Source: Roseococcus sp.
GTDB taxonomy: Bacteria; Pseudomonadota; Alphaproteobacteria; Acetobacterales; Acetobacteraceae
Length of the DNA stretch: 64,000 bases
Direction of reading: 5' to 3'
Assembly (NCBI GenBank): GCA_026414745.1
Contig: JAOAIK010000061.1
Span: 1-64,000 of the forward strand
The position numbers and the translations under genes were made by a program. Position 1 is the first letter of the stretch. Each line of letters starts with the position of its first letter. The notes below the pieces were generated by a model. That model had not been told where the DNA came from and made no database searches. It was given only the letters and a program-made list of their open reading frames with translations. This document shows positions 21,293 to 30,330 of this stretch, in pieces.

Positions 21293-24200
21293 ATGCCGCG
21301 CATGAACCCGAGCGAGGCCGCCCTCCGCTGGGGGCAGCTCACCCTCTTCGCCATGGCGCTGCTGCTGGCCGCCGGGGCCTGGGCCTGGACGAAGCTCGGC
21401 CGCGCCGAGGATCCGGCCTTCACGCTGAAGGTGATGGTCGTCTCCGCCGCCTGGCCCGGCGCCACCGCCGAGGAGATGCAGAACCAGGTGGCCGAGCGCA
21501 TCGAGGCGCGGCTGATCGAGCTGCCCTGGCTCGATACGCTGCAGACCTACACGCGCCCCGGGGTGGCCACCACCACCGTGCTGCTGCGCGACGACACGCC
21601 GCCGCGCCTGGTGCCCGAGCTGTGGTACCAGGTCCGCAAGCGGGTGGGCGACATCGCGCACACCCTGCCCTCCGGCGTGCGCGGGCCCTTCTTCGACGAC
21701 GAGTACAGCGACGTCTTCTCCGCCATCCTGGCGCTGACGGGCGCCGACAACGCCGAGCTGGTGCGCCAGGCCGAGCGCCTGCGCGACCGGCTGCGCCGCC
21801 TGCCCGGGGTGGAGAAGGTGACCATCTTCGGCGAGCAGCCCCAGCGCATCCATGTGGAGGTGAGCCACGCGCGCCTCGCCACGCTCGGCATCACGCCCCA
21901 GGCGGTGCTGGAGGCGCTGGCGCGCCACAACCCCGTCACCCCCGCGGGCACGGTGGAGACGGGCAGCACCCGCATCCATCTGCGCCTGCCCGAGGGGCCG
22001 GACGGCGTGGCGGGCATCGCCGCCATCCCCCTCGCCGCCGAGGGGCGCAGCCTGCGCCTCGGCGAGATCGCCACCATCAGCCGCGGCCTCGCCGACCCGC
22101 CGGCCTCCGCCATCCGCTTCAACGGCGAGGGCGCGGTGCTGATCGGCCTGACCAAGCAGCGCGGGCAGGACGTGCTGCGCGTGGGCGCGGCGCTGGAGGC
22201 GGAGGTCGCGCGCATCCGCGCGGGGCTGCCGCTCGGCCTCTCGCTCTCCATGGTGGCCGACCAGCCGCGCATCGTGCGCGCGAGCGTGAACGAGTTCCTG
22301 CTCAAGCTCGCCGCGGCGCTCGGCGTGGTGCTGCTCGTCTCCTTCCTCTCGCTGGGCTGGCGCGCGGGAGTGGTCGTCGCGCTCTCGGTGCCGCTGACGC
22401 TCTCCTTCGTGTTCCTGTTCATGGCCTGGCGCGGGACGGAGCTGGAGCGCATCTCGCTCGGCGCGCTGATCCTCGCCCTCGGCCTCCTGGTGGACGATGC
22501 GATCATCGCCATCGAGGCGATGGCGGTGAAGCTCGAACAGGGCTGGGAGACGCTGCGCGCCGCTGGCTTCGCCTGGACCAGCACGGCGGGGCCCATGCTG
22601 ACGGGCACGCTGGTGACGGTGGCGGGATTCATCCCCGTGGGCTTCGCCGCCTCCACTTCGGGCGAATACGCGGGGGGCATCTTCTGGGTGGTGGGGGCGG
22701 CGCTCGTCGCCTCCTGGGTGGTGGCGGTGGTGTTCACGCCCTGGCTGGGGGCGAAGCTGCTGAGGGCGGGGCCGCACCACCCCGCGCGTGACCCGCACGA
22801 CACGCGCGCCCTGCGCGCGCTGCGCCGCGCCGTCGCCTGGTGCGTGGACCACCGGCTGCCGGTGCTGCTCGGCGCGGGGCTGCTGCTGGGCGCGGGCTTC
22901 GCGGGCATGGCGGCGACGAGGAAGCAGTTCTTCCCCGCCTCGCAGCGGCTCGAGCTGCTGGTGGACATCCAGCTCCGCCAGGGGGCGGGCTTCGCCGCCA
23001 CCGAGGCGCTGGCGCGGCGGCTGGAGCAGACGCTGCGCGAGGACGCGGACGCGGCGCATGTCACGACCTACATCGGCGCCGGCGCGCCCCGCTTCTTCCT
23101 GGCGCTGAACCCCGACCTGCCCAATGAATCCTTCGCCAAGCTGGTGATCGAGAGCCGCGACGTGCCGGCGCGCGAGCGGCTGCGCGCCCGCCTCATGGCG
23201 CTGGCCGAGGAGGGCGCCTTCCCCGAGGCGCGGGTGCGCGTCTCGCGCCTCGATTTCGGCCCGCCCGTGCCCTTCCCCGTCGCCTTCCGCCTGGTCGGGC
23301 CCGATGTGGAGGAACTCCGCCGCCAGGCGGACGCGATGATGGCCCTGCTGCGCACCGTGCCCGGCACGCGCAACCTCCAGACCGACTGGAGCGAGCGCGC
23401 CCCCGCCCTGCGCCTCGAGCTGGACGAGGAGCGCATCGCCCAGCTCGGCCTCTCGCCGCAGGCGGTGGCGACCTCCATGGGCGCGCTGCTCTCGGGCGTG
23501 GCGGCCACGCAGCTGCGCGAGGGCACGCGGATGGTGGAGGTGCGGCTGCGCGCGAGCCCCGAGGAGCGCGCGGCGCTCGACCGCCTCTCCGACCTCACCC
23601 TCGCCGCGCCCGCGGGGGCGGTGCCGCTCGGGCAGGTGGCGCGGCTCGCGCCGGTGATGGAGGAGCCCATCCTGTGGCGCCGCAACCGCGAGCCCTTCAT
23701 CACCATCCGCGCCGACATCGCGCCGGGGCTGCAGGCGCCGGACGTGACGGCGGCGGCGCTGCCGGTGCTGGCACCCTTCGTCGCGGCGCTGCCGCCGGGC
23801 TACCGCATGGAGGTGGCCGGGGCGGCGGGCGAGGCCGGCAAGGCCAATGCCTCGCTGTTCGCGCTGTTCCCGGTGATGGTGGCGGTGATGCTCGCGCTGC
23901 TGATGCTCCAGCTCCGCCACCTGGGCGACACGGCGCTGGTGATGGCCACCGCCCCGCTCGGCATTCCCGGCGCGGCCGCGGCGCTGCTGCTGACGGACGC
24001 GCCCTTCGGCTTCGTCGCGCTGCTCGGCGTGATCGCGCTGGCGGGGATGGTGATGCGCAACACGCTGATCCTGGTGGACCAGGTGCGGCAGGACCGCGCG
24101 GCCGGCCTCTCGCACCGCGAGGCGATCATCGAGAGCACGGTGCGGCGCGCGCGGCCGGTGGTGCTGACGGCGCTGGCCGCCATCCTCGCCTTCATCCCGC

Positions 24201-24373
24201 TCACCGCCTCGGTGTTCTGGGGGCCGATGGCGATCGCGATGATCGGCGGCCTCTCGGTGGCGACGGTGGCGACGCTCTTCGTCGTGCCCGCGCTCTCGGC
24301 GCTGGCGCTGCGCCGGCCGCGCGCGGCGCCGGCGGCGCTCGCCCCGCCCGCCGTGCTGGAGCCGGCGGAGTGA
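21293..24373 (+). CDS. RND-family efflux pump inner-membrane transporter
   Basis: A 1026-aa AcrB/MexB-superfamily proton antiporter. Seen: an N-terminal membrane helix followed by AEDPAFTLKVMVVSAAWPGATAEEMQNQV, and the TM4 proton-relay LGLLVDDAIIAIEAM with Asp401 and Asp402. The TM10-12 bundle contains MRNTLILVDQV and TVRRARPVVLTALAAILAFIPLT. Two periplasmic porter/docking regions complete the usual duplicated architecture. It belongs to the short HAE2/YegN-like branch that begins without the F-hxx-RP start. Its neighbours are the adaptor and TetR. Substrates are unknown. Confidence 0.94.
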   Translation: MPRMNPSEAALRWGQLTLFAMALLLAAGAWAWTKLGRAEDPAFTLKVMVVSAAWPGATAEEMQNQVAERIEARLIELPWLDTLQTYTRPGVATTTVLLRDDTPPRLVPELWYQVRKRVGDIAHTLPSGVRGPFFDDEYSDVFSAILALTGADNAELVRQAERLRDRLRRLPGVEKVTIFGEQPQRIHVEVSHARLATLGITPQAVLEALARHNPVTPAGTVETGSTRIHLRLPEGPDGVAGIAAIPLAAEGRSLRLGEIATISRGLADPPASAIRFNGEGAVLIGLTKQRGQDVLRVGAALEAEVARIRAGLPLGLSLSMVADQPRIVRASVNEFLLKLAAALGVVLLVSFLSLGWRAGVVVALSVPLTLSFVFLFMAWRGTELERISLGALILALGLLVDDAIIAIEAMAVKLEQGWETLRAAGFAWTSTAGPMLTGTLVTVAGFIPVGFAASTSGEYAGGIFWVVGAALVASWVVAVVFTPWLGAKLLRAGPHHPARDPHDTRALRALRRAVAWCVDHRLPVLLGAGLLLGAGFAGMAATRKQFFPASQRLELLVDIQLRQGAGFAATEALARRLEQTLREDADAAHVTTYIGAGAPRFFLALNPDLPNESFAKLVIESRDVPARERLRARLMALAEEGAFPEARVRVSRLDFGPPVPFPVAFRLVGPDVEELRRQADAMMALLRTVPGTRNLQTDWSERAPALRLELDEERIAQLGLSPQAVATSMGALLSGVAATQLREGTRMVEVRLRASPEERAALDRLSDLTLAAPAGAVPLGQVARLAPVMEEPILWRRNREPFITIRADIAPGLQAPDVTAAALPVLAPFVAALPPGYRMEVAGAAGEAGKANASLFALFPVMVAVMLALLMLQLRHLGDTALVMATAPLGIPGAAAALLLTDAPFGFVALLGVIALAGMVMRNTLILVDQVRQDRAAGLSHREAIIESTVRRARPVVLTALAAILAFIPLTASVFWGPMAIAMIGGLSVATVATLFVVPALSALALRRPRAAPAALAPPAVLEPAE

Positions 24374-24377
24374 GCCC

Positions 24378-25874
24378 TCAGGCCGGCGTCGCGCGCCCCG
24401 CCGCCAGCCGGCCGAACAGCGGCCAGAACAGCATGACGAGGCCCGCCGCCATGATCCCGCCCGAGAGCCAGTTCGAGAAGAAGATGCCGAGCGAGCCCTC
24501 CGAGAGCAGCAGCGCCTGGCGGAAGCTCTCCTCCGTGCGGTCGCCCAGCACCAGCGCCAGCACCAGCGGCGCGAGCGGATAGTCGAGCTTCTTCATCACG
24601 TAGCCGATGACGCCGAAGACCAGCATCAGCACCACGTCGAACTCGGCCGAGTTCACCGTATAGGCGCCGATGGCGCAGACCATGAGGATGACGGCCGCGA
24701 TGATGGCGAAGGGCACGCGCAGGATGGCCGCGAACCAGGGCACGGCCGCCAGCACGATGACCAGCCCCACCACATTGCCGAGATACATGGAGGCGATCAG
24801 CCCCCAGACGAAATCCTTCTGCTCGACGAAGAGCATGGGCCCGGGCTGCAGCCCCCACATGATCAGCCCGCCCAGCAGCACCGCGGCGGTGGGCGAGCCG
24901 GGCACGCCGAGCGAGAGCATCGGCAGCAGCGCCGAGGTGCCCGCCGCATGGGCCGCCGTCTCGGGCGCCACCACGCCCTCGACGCGGCCGGTGCCGAAGC
25001 TGTTCGGATCCTTCGACATGCGCCGCGCCACGCCATAGCTCATGAAGGAGGCGGGCGTGGCGCCGGCCGGCGTGATGCCCATCCAGCAGCCGATGAGGGA
25101 GCTGCGAAGGAACAGCCAGGCATGGCGCGGCAGCTCCGCCCAGGTGCGCAGGACGGTGCCGAGCGTGATGCGCGCCGACTGGCCCTTGAAGCGCAGCCCC
25201 TCCTCGATGGACTGGAAGATCTCGGAGAGGCCGAACAGGCCGATCACCACCACGAGGAAGTCGATGCCGCGCATCAGCTCGAGCGAGCCGAAGGTCATGC
25301 GCAGCTGGCCCGTCACGCCGTCCATGCCCACGCCGGCCAGCAGGAAGCCGAACATCATCGCCGCCAGCGCCTTCCAGGGCGAACCCCGCGACAGGCCGAC
25401 GAAGCAGGCGAAGGAGAGGAACATCACCGCGAAGAACTCGGGCGGGCCGAACTTCAGCGCGAACTCCGCGACCAGGGGGGCGACGAAGGTGATCATCACC
25501 ACCGCCACCAGGGCGCCGACGAAGGAGGAGGTGAAGGCCGCGGTCAGCGCCTCGGCGGCCCGGCCCTGCTGGGCCATCGGGTAGCCGTCGAAGGTGGTGG
25601 CCACCGACCAGGGCTCGCCGGGGATGTTGAACAGGATGGAGGTGATGGCGCCGCCGAACAGCGCGCCCCAGTAGATGCAGGAGAGCAGGATGATGGCGCT
25701 GACCGGCGGCAGCGCGAAGGTGAGCGGCAGCAGGATGGCGATGCCGTTCGCCCCGCCCAGGCCCGGCAGCACGCCGATCAGCACGCCCAGCACGATGCCG
25801 GCCACCATCAGAAGCAGGTTCTGCCACTGCAGCGCCACCGCGAAGCCCTGCATGAGCAGCGAGATCTCTTCCAT
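24378..25874 (-). CDS. tctA: Tripartite tricarboxylate transporter permease TctA
   Basis: The large, 498-aa, about 12-helix permease of a TTT system. Hallmarks include GVLIGVLPGLGGANGIAILLP, ILFNIPGEPWSVATTFDGYPMAQQG, and the second-repeat copy PAGATPASFMSYGVARRMS with GVPGSPTAAVLLGGL. It imports carboxylates using an ion gradient with the small TctB and the periplasmic TctC. The gene is last in tctC-tctB-tctA, but 171 nt separate it from tctB and contain a strong hairpin. Confidence 0.95.
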   Translation of the reverse strand: MEEISLLMQGFAVALQWQNLLLMVAGIVLGVLIGVLPGLGGANGIAILLPLTFALPPVSAIILLSCIYWGALFGGAITSILFNIPGEPWSVATTFDGYPMAQQGRAAEALTAAFTSSFVGALVAVVMITFVAPLVAEFALKFGPPEFFAVMFLSFACFVGLSRGSPWKALAAMMFGFLLAGVGMDGVTGQLRMTFGSLELMRGIDFLVVVIGLFGLSEIFQSIEEGLRFKGQSARITLGTVLRTWAELPRHAWLFLRSSLIGCWMGITPAGATPASFMSYGVARRMSKDPNSFGTGRVEGVVAPETAAHAAGTSALLPMLSLGVPGSPTAAVLLGGLIMWGLQPGPMLFVEQKDFVWGLIASMYLGNVVGLVIVLAAVPWFAAILRVPFAIIAAVILMVCAIGAYTVNSAEFDVVLMLVFGVIGYVMKKLDYPLAPLVLALVLGDRTEESFRQALLLSEGSLGIFFSNWLSGGIMAAGLVMLFWPLFGRLAAGRATPA

Positions 25875-25950
25875 TCAGCGCACCTTCACCGCCCGGGCGG
25901 GCGTGACCAACAGGATGGGCGCGCCCGCGCAGCGGGAGGGCCCGGGGAAG

Positions 25951-25973
25951 CCGGTGCGGCTTCGCCGCACCGG
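25951..25973 (-). other. Perfect 10-bp stem-loop between tctB and tctA
   Basis: CCGGTGCGGC and GCCGCACCGG flank a TTC loop, giving a stable hairpin in the mRNA leader of tctA. No run of T follows in the direction of transcription, so it is not a typical terminator. It could stabilise or separate the tctCB message from tctA, or modulate the ratio of the large permease to the small subunits. Confidence 0.6.
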
Positions 25974-26045
25974 GAGGAACCGGATCGAGCAGGGAGGGAA
26001 CCCCAAGGGGGCCGCTGCGAGGACGCCCGGGCGGCGCCGTGGCGA

Positions 26046-26591
26046 TCAGTAGCCGAGGTAGGTCTCGACCGGCCCCTTGGGCAGCGCCACCAGGAACCAG
26101 ATCTCGAACACCACGAAGGCGACCAGCGCGGCGGCCGCCCCGGAGGGGAGCGCGCTCGCCCAGCGGAAGCCGCCGAAGCGGATCATGAAGAACGCCACCA
26201 GCACCGCCGAGGAGAGGTAGATCCCCGCGAAGGGAATGACGGCGACGAACACCGCCGTCGGCACGAAGACCTGCGCGACGAGGCCGAGCTCGCTCCAGCT
26301 CGCGAAAAGGGGTGCGCCGCCGCCCGCCGGCCCGCGCCGCGCCGCGCGCAGCGCCGCGACGAGGTTGCCGAGGCTCGCCCCCACCAGGATCAGCCCGAGC
26401 CAGAAGGGGAAATAGCCCGATTGCGGCCCATCCGCCCCCCAGCCCGCGCCGATGCGCAGCGAATCCTGGATGGCGACGCCGCCCACCGCCATCAGCAGCA
26501 CGGCGGTGGCGATCTCCATGCCCTTGACGGTGGGGCCGCGCGCGGGGGCGGCGGTGTCGAGCAGCTCGGCCTCATGGGTGGTGATGCTCAT
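26046..26591 (-). CDS. tctB: Tripartite tricarboxylate transporter small permease TctB
   Basis: The 181-aa protein has four hydrophobic segments. It opens with a cytoplasmic 25-residue tail, then MEIATAVLLMAVGGVAIQDSLRIG and ADGPQSGYFPFWLGLILVGASLG, the recognisable TctB motif. The other helices lie at about 105-125 and 150-172. It pairs with TctA. The start at 26591 is 4 nt from the tctC stop, so the two are one transcript. No catalytic role; it is a structural and accessory subunit. Confidence 0.93.
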   Translation of the reverse strand: MSITTHEAELLDTAAPARGPTVKGMEIATAVLLMAVGGVAIQDSLRIGAGWGADGPQSGYFPFWLGLILVGASLGNLVAALRAARRGPAGGGAPLFASWSELGLVAQVFVPTAVFVAVIPFAGIYLSSAVLVAFFMIRFGGFRWASALPSGAAAALVAFVVFEIWFLVALPKGPVETYLGY

Positions 26592-26595
26592 CTCG

Positions 26596-27591
26596 TCAGC
26601 CTCCGGCGCCGATGAAGCCGGCCTCCTGCATCAGGGTGCGGTGGCGCGCCTCCTCGCGCGCGAGCCACTCGCGGAAGGCTTCGCCCGTCAGGGTCGTCGT
26701 GTTGAAGGCGCCCTGCAGCATCAGGTCGCGCCACTCGGGCGTCTGGCTCACGCGGGTCAGCAGCTCGACCCAGTACTGCACCTGGGCGGGGGTGATGCCG
26801 GGCGCGCCGAAGATGCCGCGCAGCATCAGGTATTCGACGTCGAGCCCCGCCTCGCGGCAGGTCGGGATGTCCTGCCAGCCCATGGTCTCGGTGATGCGGC
26901 CCTCGCCGGGCAGGCGGCGGCTGTCGAAGACGCACAAGGGGCGCAGCGTGCCGGCGCGCCAGTGTGTCACCGCCTCGATGGGGTTGTTCACCGTCGCGTC
27001 GATGTGCCGGCCGACGAGCTGGGTGGCCACCTCGCCGCCGCCGCGGAAGGGAACGTAGGTGAAGGTGGCCCCCGTGGCGCGCTGGATGGCCACGGTGATG
27101 ATCTGGTCCTCCTGGCGGGTGCCGGTGCCGCCCATGCGCAGCCGCCCGGCCTTGGCGGCCTCGAGGAACTCGGCCAGCGTGGTCCAGGGCGAGGCGGCGT
27201 TCACCCAGAGCACGAACTCGTCCAGCGCCATCATCTTGATGGGCGTCAGGTCGCGCCAGGAGAAGGGCACGCCGGTGGAGAGCGGCGTGGTGAACAGGTT
27301 GGAGAGGCTGATGATCAGCACATGCGGGTTGCCGCGGGCGTTCTTCGCCTCGAGGAAGCCCTCGGCCCCCGCGCCGCCCGCCTTGTTCACCACCATCAGG
27401 GGCTGGCGCATCAGGTTGTGGCGCGAGACGATGCCCTGGATGACGCGCGCCATCTGGTCCGCGCCGCCGCCGGTGCCGGCGGGGACGATGAACTGGACGG
27501 GGCGCTGCGGCTCCCAGCCGCGCTGGGCCTGGGCCGCGCCGCTGGCGAGAAGCCCGGCGCCGAGGAGGGGAAGATGACGACGATGCAGCAT
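26596..27591 (-). CDS. tctC: Bug/TctC periplasmic receptor of the tctCBA operon
   Basis: A 331-aa receptor with a signal peptide (LPLLGAGLLASGAAQAQ) and the family motifs QRPVQFIVPAGTGGGADQMAR, VVNKAGGAGAEGFLEAK and TYVPFRGGGEVATQLVG. I chose the ATG at 27591 because GGGAGG is 10 nt upstream; the ATG at 27600 sits only 1 nt from it. It is the first gene of the operon with tctB and tctA, divergent from an acyl-CoA ligase. The ligand is unknown. The receptor is of the subfamily that lacks the usual GGxxD but has GGGADQM at that place. Confidence 0.94.
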   Translation of the reverse strand: MLHRRHLPLLGAGLLASGAAQAQRGWEPQRPVQFIVPAGTGGGADQMARVIQGIVSRHNLMRQPLMVVNKAGGAGAEGFLEAKNARGNPHVLIISLSNLFTTPLSTGVPFSWRDLTPIKMMALDEFVLWVNAASPWTTLAEFLEAAKAGRLRMGGTGTRQEDQIITVAIQRATGATFTYVPFRGGGEVATQLVGRHIDATVNNPIEAVTHWRAGTLRPLCVFDSRRLPGEGRITETMGWQDIPTCREAGLDVEYLMLRGIFGAPGITPAQVQYWVELLTRVSQTPEWRDLMLQGAFNTTTLTGEAFREWLAREEARHRTLMQEAGFIGAGG

Positions 27592-27618
27592 GGCGCGCAT
27601 GCCTCCCGATCTGCGCGT

Positions 27619-27709
27619 TTGAAAATGCCGTAAAAGGACGGCGCCGGAAGGGCAGGGCGGTGCAAAGGCGTCAAAGGGATGTGAAGCGATGAAAACCTTG
27701 AAAATACCG
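27619..27709. repeat. Two direct 12-mers in the tctC/ligase divergent promoter region
   Basis: TTGAAAATGCCG (27619-27630) and TTGAAAATACCG (27698-27709) differ at one position and lie 79 nt apart in the same orientation, about eight helical turns. They are A/T-rich islands in otherwise G/C-rich DNA, one near each divergent start. They could be binding sites for a regulator of both units, or merely paired promoter elements. Confidence 0.45.
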
Positions 27710-27792
27710 GGGTTTGGCGAGGTCCCCCCCGCTTCACCCGCCGTGCGAAGCCCCGCATAACACAGCGCCAACCCCTGGGGGCTTTCACAAGC

Positions 27793-29310
27793 ATGACAGC
27801 GGTCAACACCCTTTCCGAACTTCTCGCCCGCGGCGTGGCCGATGCGCCCGCGATCCGCGCCCCGGGCCGGCCCATGCTCACCCATGGCGGGCTGCGGGCG
27901 CTGGCGCAGCGCACGGTGGCGGGGCTGAACGGCATCGGCATCGGGCGCGGCGAGCGGGTGGCGATCGTGCTGCCCAACGGGCCGGAGATGGCGGCCGCCT
28001 TCCTCTGCATCGCCGCCGGCGCCTCCACCGCGCCGCTCAACCCCGCCTACAAGGAGGAGGAGTTCGCCTTCTACCTCGAGGATCTGCGCGCCCGCGCGCT
28101 GGTCGTGCAGCAGGGGGTGGAGAGCCCGGCGCGCGCGGCGGCCGAGAAGCTCGGGATCCCGCTGCTCGAGCTGATCCCCGGCGCGGCGGCCGGGGAGTTC
28201 ACGCTGGCCGGCGGCGCCCCCGCGCGCACGCCCCATCCGGGCTTCTCCCTGCCGGAGGACGAGGCGCTGGTGCTGCACACCTCGGGCACCACGGCGCGGC
28301 CCAAGATCGTGCCGCTGAGCCAGCGCAACATCACCGCCTCGGCCGCGCATATCGGCGCGACGCTGGAGCTTTCGCCCTCCGACGCCTGCCTCAACATCAT
28401 GCCGCTGTTCCACATCCACGGGCTGATCGCGGCCGTGCTGTCGAGCATCGCCGCCGGGGGGGCGGTGATCTGCACCCCGGGCTTCGACGCGCTGCGCTTC
28501 TTCCGCCTGCTCGATGAGGAGCGGCCGAGCTGGTACACGGCGGTGCCCACCATGCACCAGGCGATCCTGGCGCGCGCCGAGCGCAACCAGGACGTGATCC
28601 GGCGCGCGCGGCTGCGCCTGATCCGCTCCTCCTCCGCCTCGCTGCCGGGGCCGGTGATGCAGGCGATGGAGGCGACCTTCGGCTGCCCGCTGGTGGAGAG
28701 CTACGGCATGACGGAGGCCGCACACCAGATGGCCTCCAACCCGCTGCGCGGGCTGCGCAAGCCGGGCTCGGTCGGCCTGCCCGCGGGCCCCGAGATCGCC
28801 ATCATGGACGAGGAGGGCACGCTGCTGCCGCAGGGCGCCATCGGCGAGGTGGTGATCCGCGGCCCCAACGTCACCGCGGGCTACGAGAACAATCCCGACG
28901 CCAACGCCAAGGCCTTCACCAAGGGATGGTTCCGCACCGGGGACCAGGGGATGCTCGACGCGGACGGCTATCTGGTGCTGACCGGACGGCTGAAGGAGCT
29001 GATCAACCGCGGCGGCGAGAAGGTGAGCCCGCTGGAGGTGGACGGCGTGCTCAGCGCGCATCCGGCGGTGGCGCAGGCGCTCACCTTCGCCATCCCGCAC
29101 GCGAAGCTGGGCGAGGAGGTGGGGGCGGCCGTGGTGCTGAAGGAGGGCGCGGAGCTGACCGAGCGCGAGCTGCGCGACTTCGCCGCGCGCCACCTCGCGG
29201 ACTTCAAGGTGCCGCGGAAGGTGGTCTTCCTGCCCGAGATCCCGAAGGGCGCCACGGGCAAGCTCATGCGCATCGGGCTTGCCGAGAAGCTCGGGGTCTC
29301 GCTCGCATGA
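27793..29310 (+). CDS. Acyl-CoA ligase, oxalate-CoA ligase-like (AAE3/Pcs60 group)
   Basis: A 505-aa member of the ANL adenylating superfamily. The P-loop LHTSGTTARPKIVPLS, LFHIHGLIAAVLSSIAAGGAV, VPTMHQAIL, ESYGMTEAAHQMASNPL and the C-terminal KGATGKLMR (catalytic Lys) are present. The HIHGL, TWYTAVPT-like and MTEAAHQM blocks match oxalyl-CoA synthetase AAE3 and its fungal relative Pcs60 more than fatty-acid ligases. It would make acyl-CoA, AMP and pyrophosphate. Its stop overlaps the next start (ATGA). It is divergent from tctCBA, so uptake and activation of one organic acid is a reasonable inference. Confidence 0.9.
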   Translation: MTAVNTLSELLARGVADAPAIRAPGRPMLTHGGLRALAQRTVAGLNGIGIGRGERVAIVLPNGPEMAAAFLCIAAGASTAPLNPAYKEEEFAFYLEDLRARALVVQQGVESPARAAAEKLGIPLLELIPGAAAGEFTLAGGAPARTPHPGFSLPEDEALVLHTSGTTARPKIVPLSQRNITASAAHIGATLELSPSDACLNIMPLFHIHGLIAAVLSSIAAGGAVICTPGFDALRFFRLLDEERPSWYTAVPTMHQAILARAERNQDVIRRARLRLIRSSSASLPGPVMQAMEATFGCPLVESYGMTEAAHQMASNPLRGLRKPGSVGLPAGPEIAIMDEEGTLLPQGAIGEVVIRGPNVTAGYENNPDANAKAFTKGWFRTGDQGMLDADGYLVLTGRLKELINRGGEKVSPLEVDGVLSAHPAVAQALTFAIPHAKLGEEVGAAVVLKEGAELTERELRDFAARHLADFKVPRKVVFLPEIPKGATGKLMRIGLAEKLGVSLA

Positions 29311-30284
29311 GGATCTGCGTCTTCGGCGCCGGCGCCATCGGCGGGCTGATGGCGGCGAAGCTCGCCGCCGCGAAGGCCGCCGAGGTGACGATCATCGCCC
29401 GCGGCCCGCACCTCGCCGCCATGCAGGCCCGCGGCCTGCGGCTGATCAGCGAGGGGGGCGAGACCGTCGTCCGCCCGCGCTGCGTCGCCACCCCCGAGGA
29501 GGCGGGCCCGCAGGATGCGGTGATCGTCACGCTCAAGGCGGTGGGCCTGCCCGCGGCCGCGCCGCAGATCGGCCGGCTGCTCGGCCCCGAGACGGCGATC
29601 GTCTCGGCGGTGAACGGCATCCCCTGGTGGTATTTCCACCGCATCGGCGGGCCGCATGAAGGCCGGCGCGTGGAGAGCGTGGACCCGGGCGGCGTCGTCT
29701 CCGCCCATCTGCCGCCCGAGCGCGCCATCGGCTGCATCGTCTATCCCGCGGCCGAGGTGCCTGAGCCCGGGGTGGTCGAGCACTCCTACGGCGACCGCTT
29801 CACCCTTGGCGAGCCGTCGGGCGAGCGCACGCCGCGCGTGGAGGCGCTGTCGAAGGCGCTCATGGCCGCCGGCTTCAAGGCGCCGGTGCGGCCGCGTATC
29901 CGCGACGAGATCTGGGTGAAGCTGTGGGGCAATCTCGCCTTCAACCCGATCAGCGCACTGACCCTGAACACGCTCGATCAGCTCACGGCCGATCCTGGCC
30001 AGCGCCGGGTGGCGCGCGCGATGATGCTGGAGGCGCAGGCGATCGCCGAACGCCTCGGCGTGCGCTTCGCCATCGACGTGGACAGGCGCATCGCCGGCGC
30101 GGCCGAGGTGGGGGCGCACCGCACCTCCATGCTGCAGGACCTCGAGCGCGGGCGGCCCATGGAGATCGAGGCGCTGCTCGGCGTGGTGGTGGAGTTCGCG
30201 GACCTCACCGGCCTGCCCGCGCCCATCTGCGGCACGGTGCTGGCGCTGCTCAGGGCGCGCGCGCGGGCGGCGGGCTTGTTGTAG
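29307..30284 (+). CDS. 2-dehydropantoate 2-reductase family (ApbA/PanE-like)
   Basis: A 325-aa NADP-dependent dehydrogenase. The Rossmann start reads RICVFGAGAIGGLMAAKL. It continues LKAVGLPAAAPQIGRLL, VSAVNGIPWWYFHR, KLWGNLAFNPISALT (the catalytic Lys region) and HRTSMLQDLERGRPMEIEAL, the family signature. It would reduce a 2-keto acid such as ketopantoate, but longer paralogs like this with GIPWWYF are common beside catabolic genes and may act on other 2-keto acids. It is translationally coupled to the ligase, which argues for a catabolic role rather than pantothenate synthesis. Confidence 0.88.
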   Translation: MRICVFGAGAIGGLMAAKLAAAKAAEVTIIARGPHLAAMQARGLRLISEGGETVVRPRCVATPEEAGPQDAVIVTLKAVGLPAAAPQIGRLLGPETAIVSAVNGIPWWYFHRIGGPHEGRRVESVDPGGVVSAHLPPERAIGCIVYPAAEVPEPGVVEHSYGDRFTLGEPSGERTPRVEALSKALMAAGFKAPVRPRIRDEIWVKLWGNLAFNPISALTLNTLDQLTADPGQRRVARAMMLEAQAIAERLGVRFAIDVDRRIAGAAEVGAHRTSMLQDLERGRPMEIEALLGVVVEFADLTGLPAPICGTVLALLRARARAAGLL

Positions 30285-30296
30285 CGGCCCGCGCCG

Positions 30297-30325
30297 GGCG
30301 CAGGAAGCTGCCGCCTTCCTGCGCC
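30297..30325. terminator. Hairpin between convergent genes
   Basis: GGCGCAGGAAG and CTTCCTGCGCC are perfect 11-bp arms with a 7-nt loop, placed in the 46-nt gap between the two convergent stop codons (30284 and 30331). No U-tract is seen on either strand, but the position suggests a bidirectional transcription end or an mRNA 3'-end stabiliser. Confidence 0.6.
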
Positions 30326-30330
30326 GGGCA

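Noticed and set aside
20987-24115. Long minus-strand frame antisense to the RND pump
   Set aside because: His/Gln/Arg-rich shadow text typical of the complement of high-G+C coding sequence; the sense strand is a clear RND transporter.
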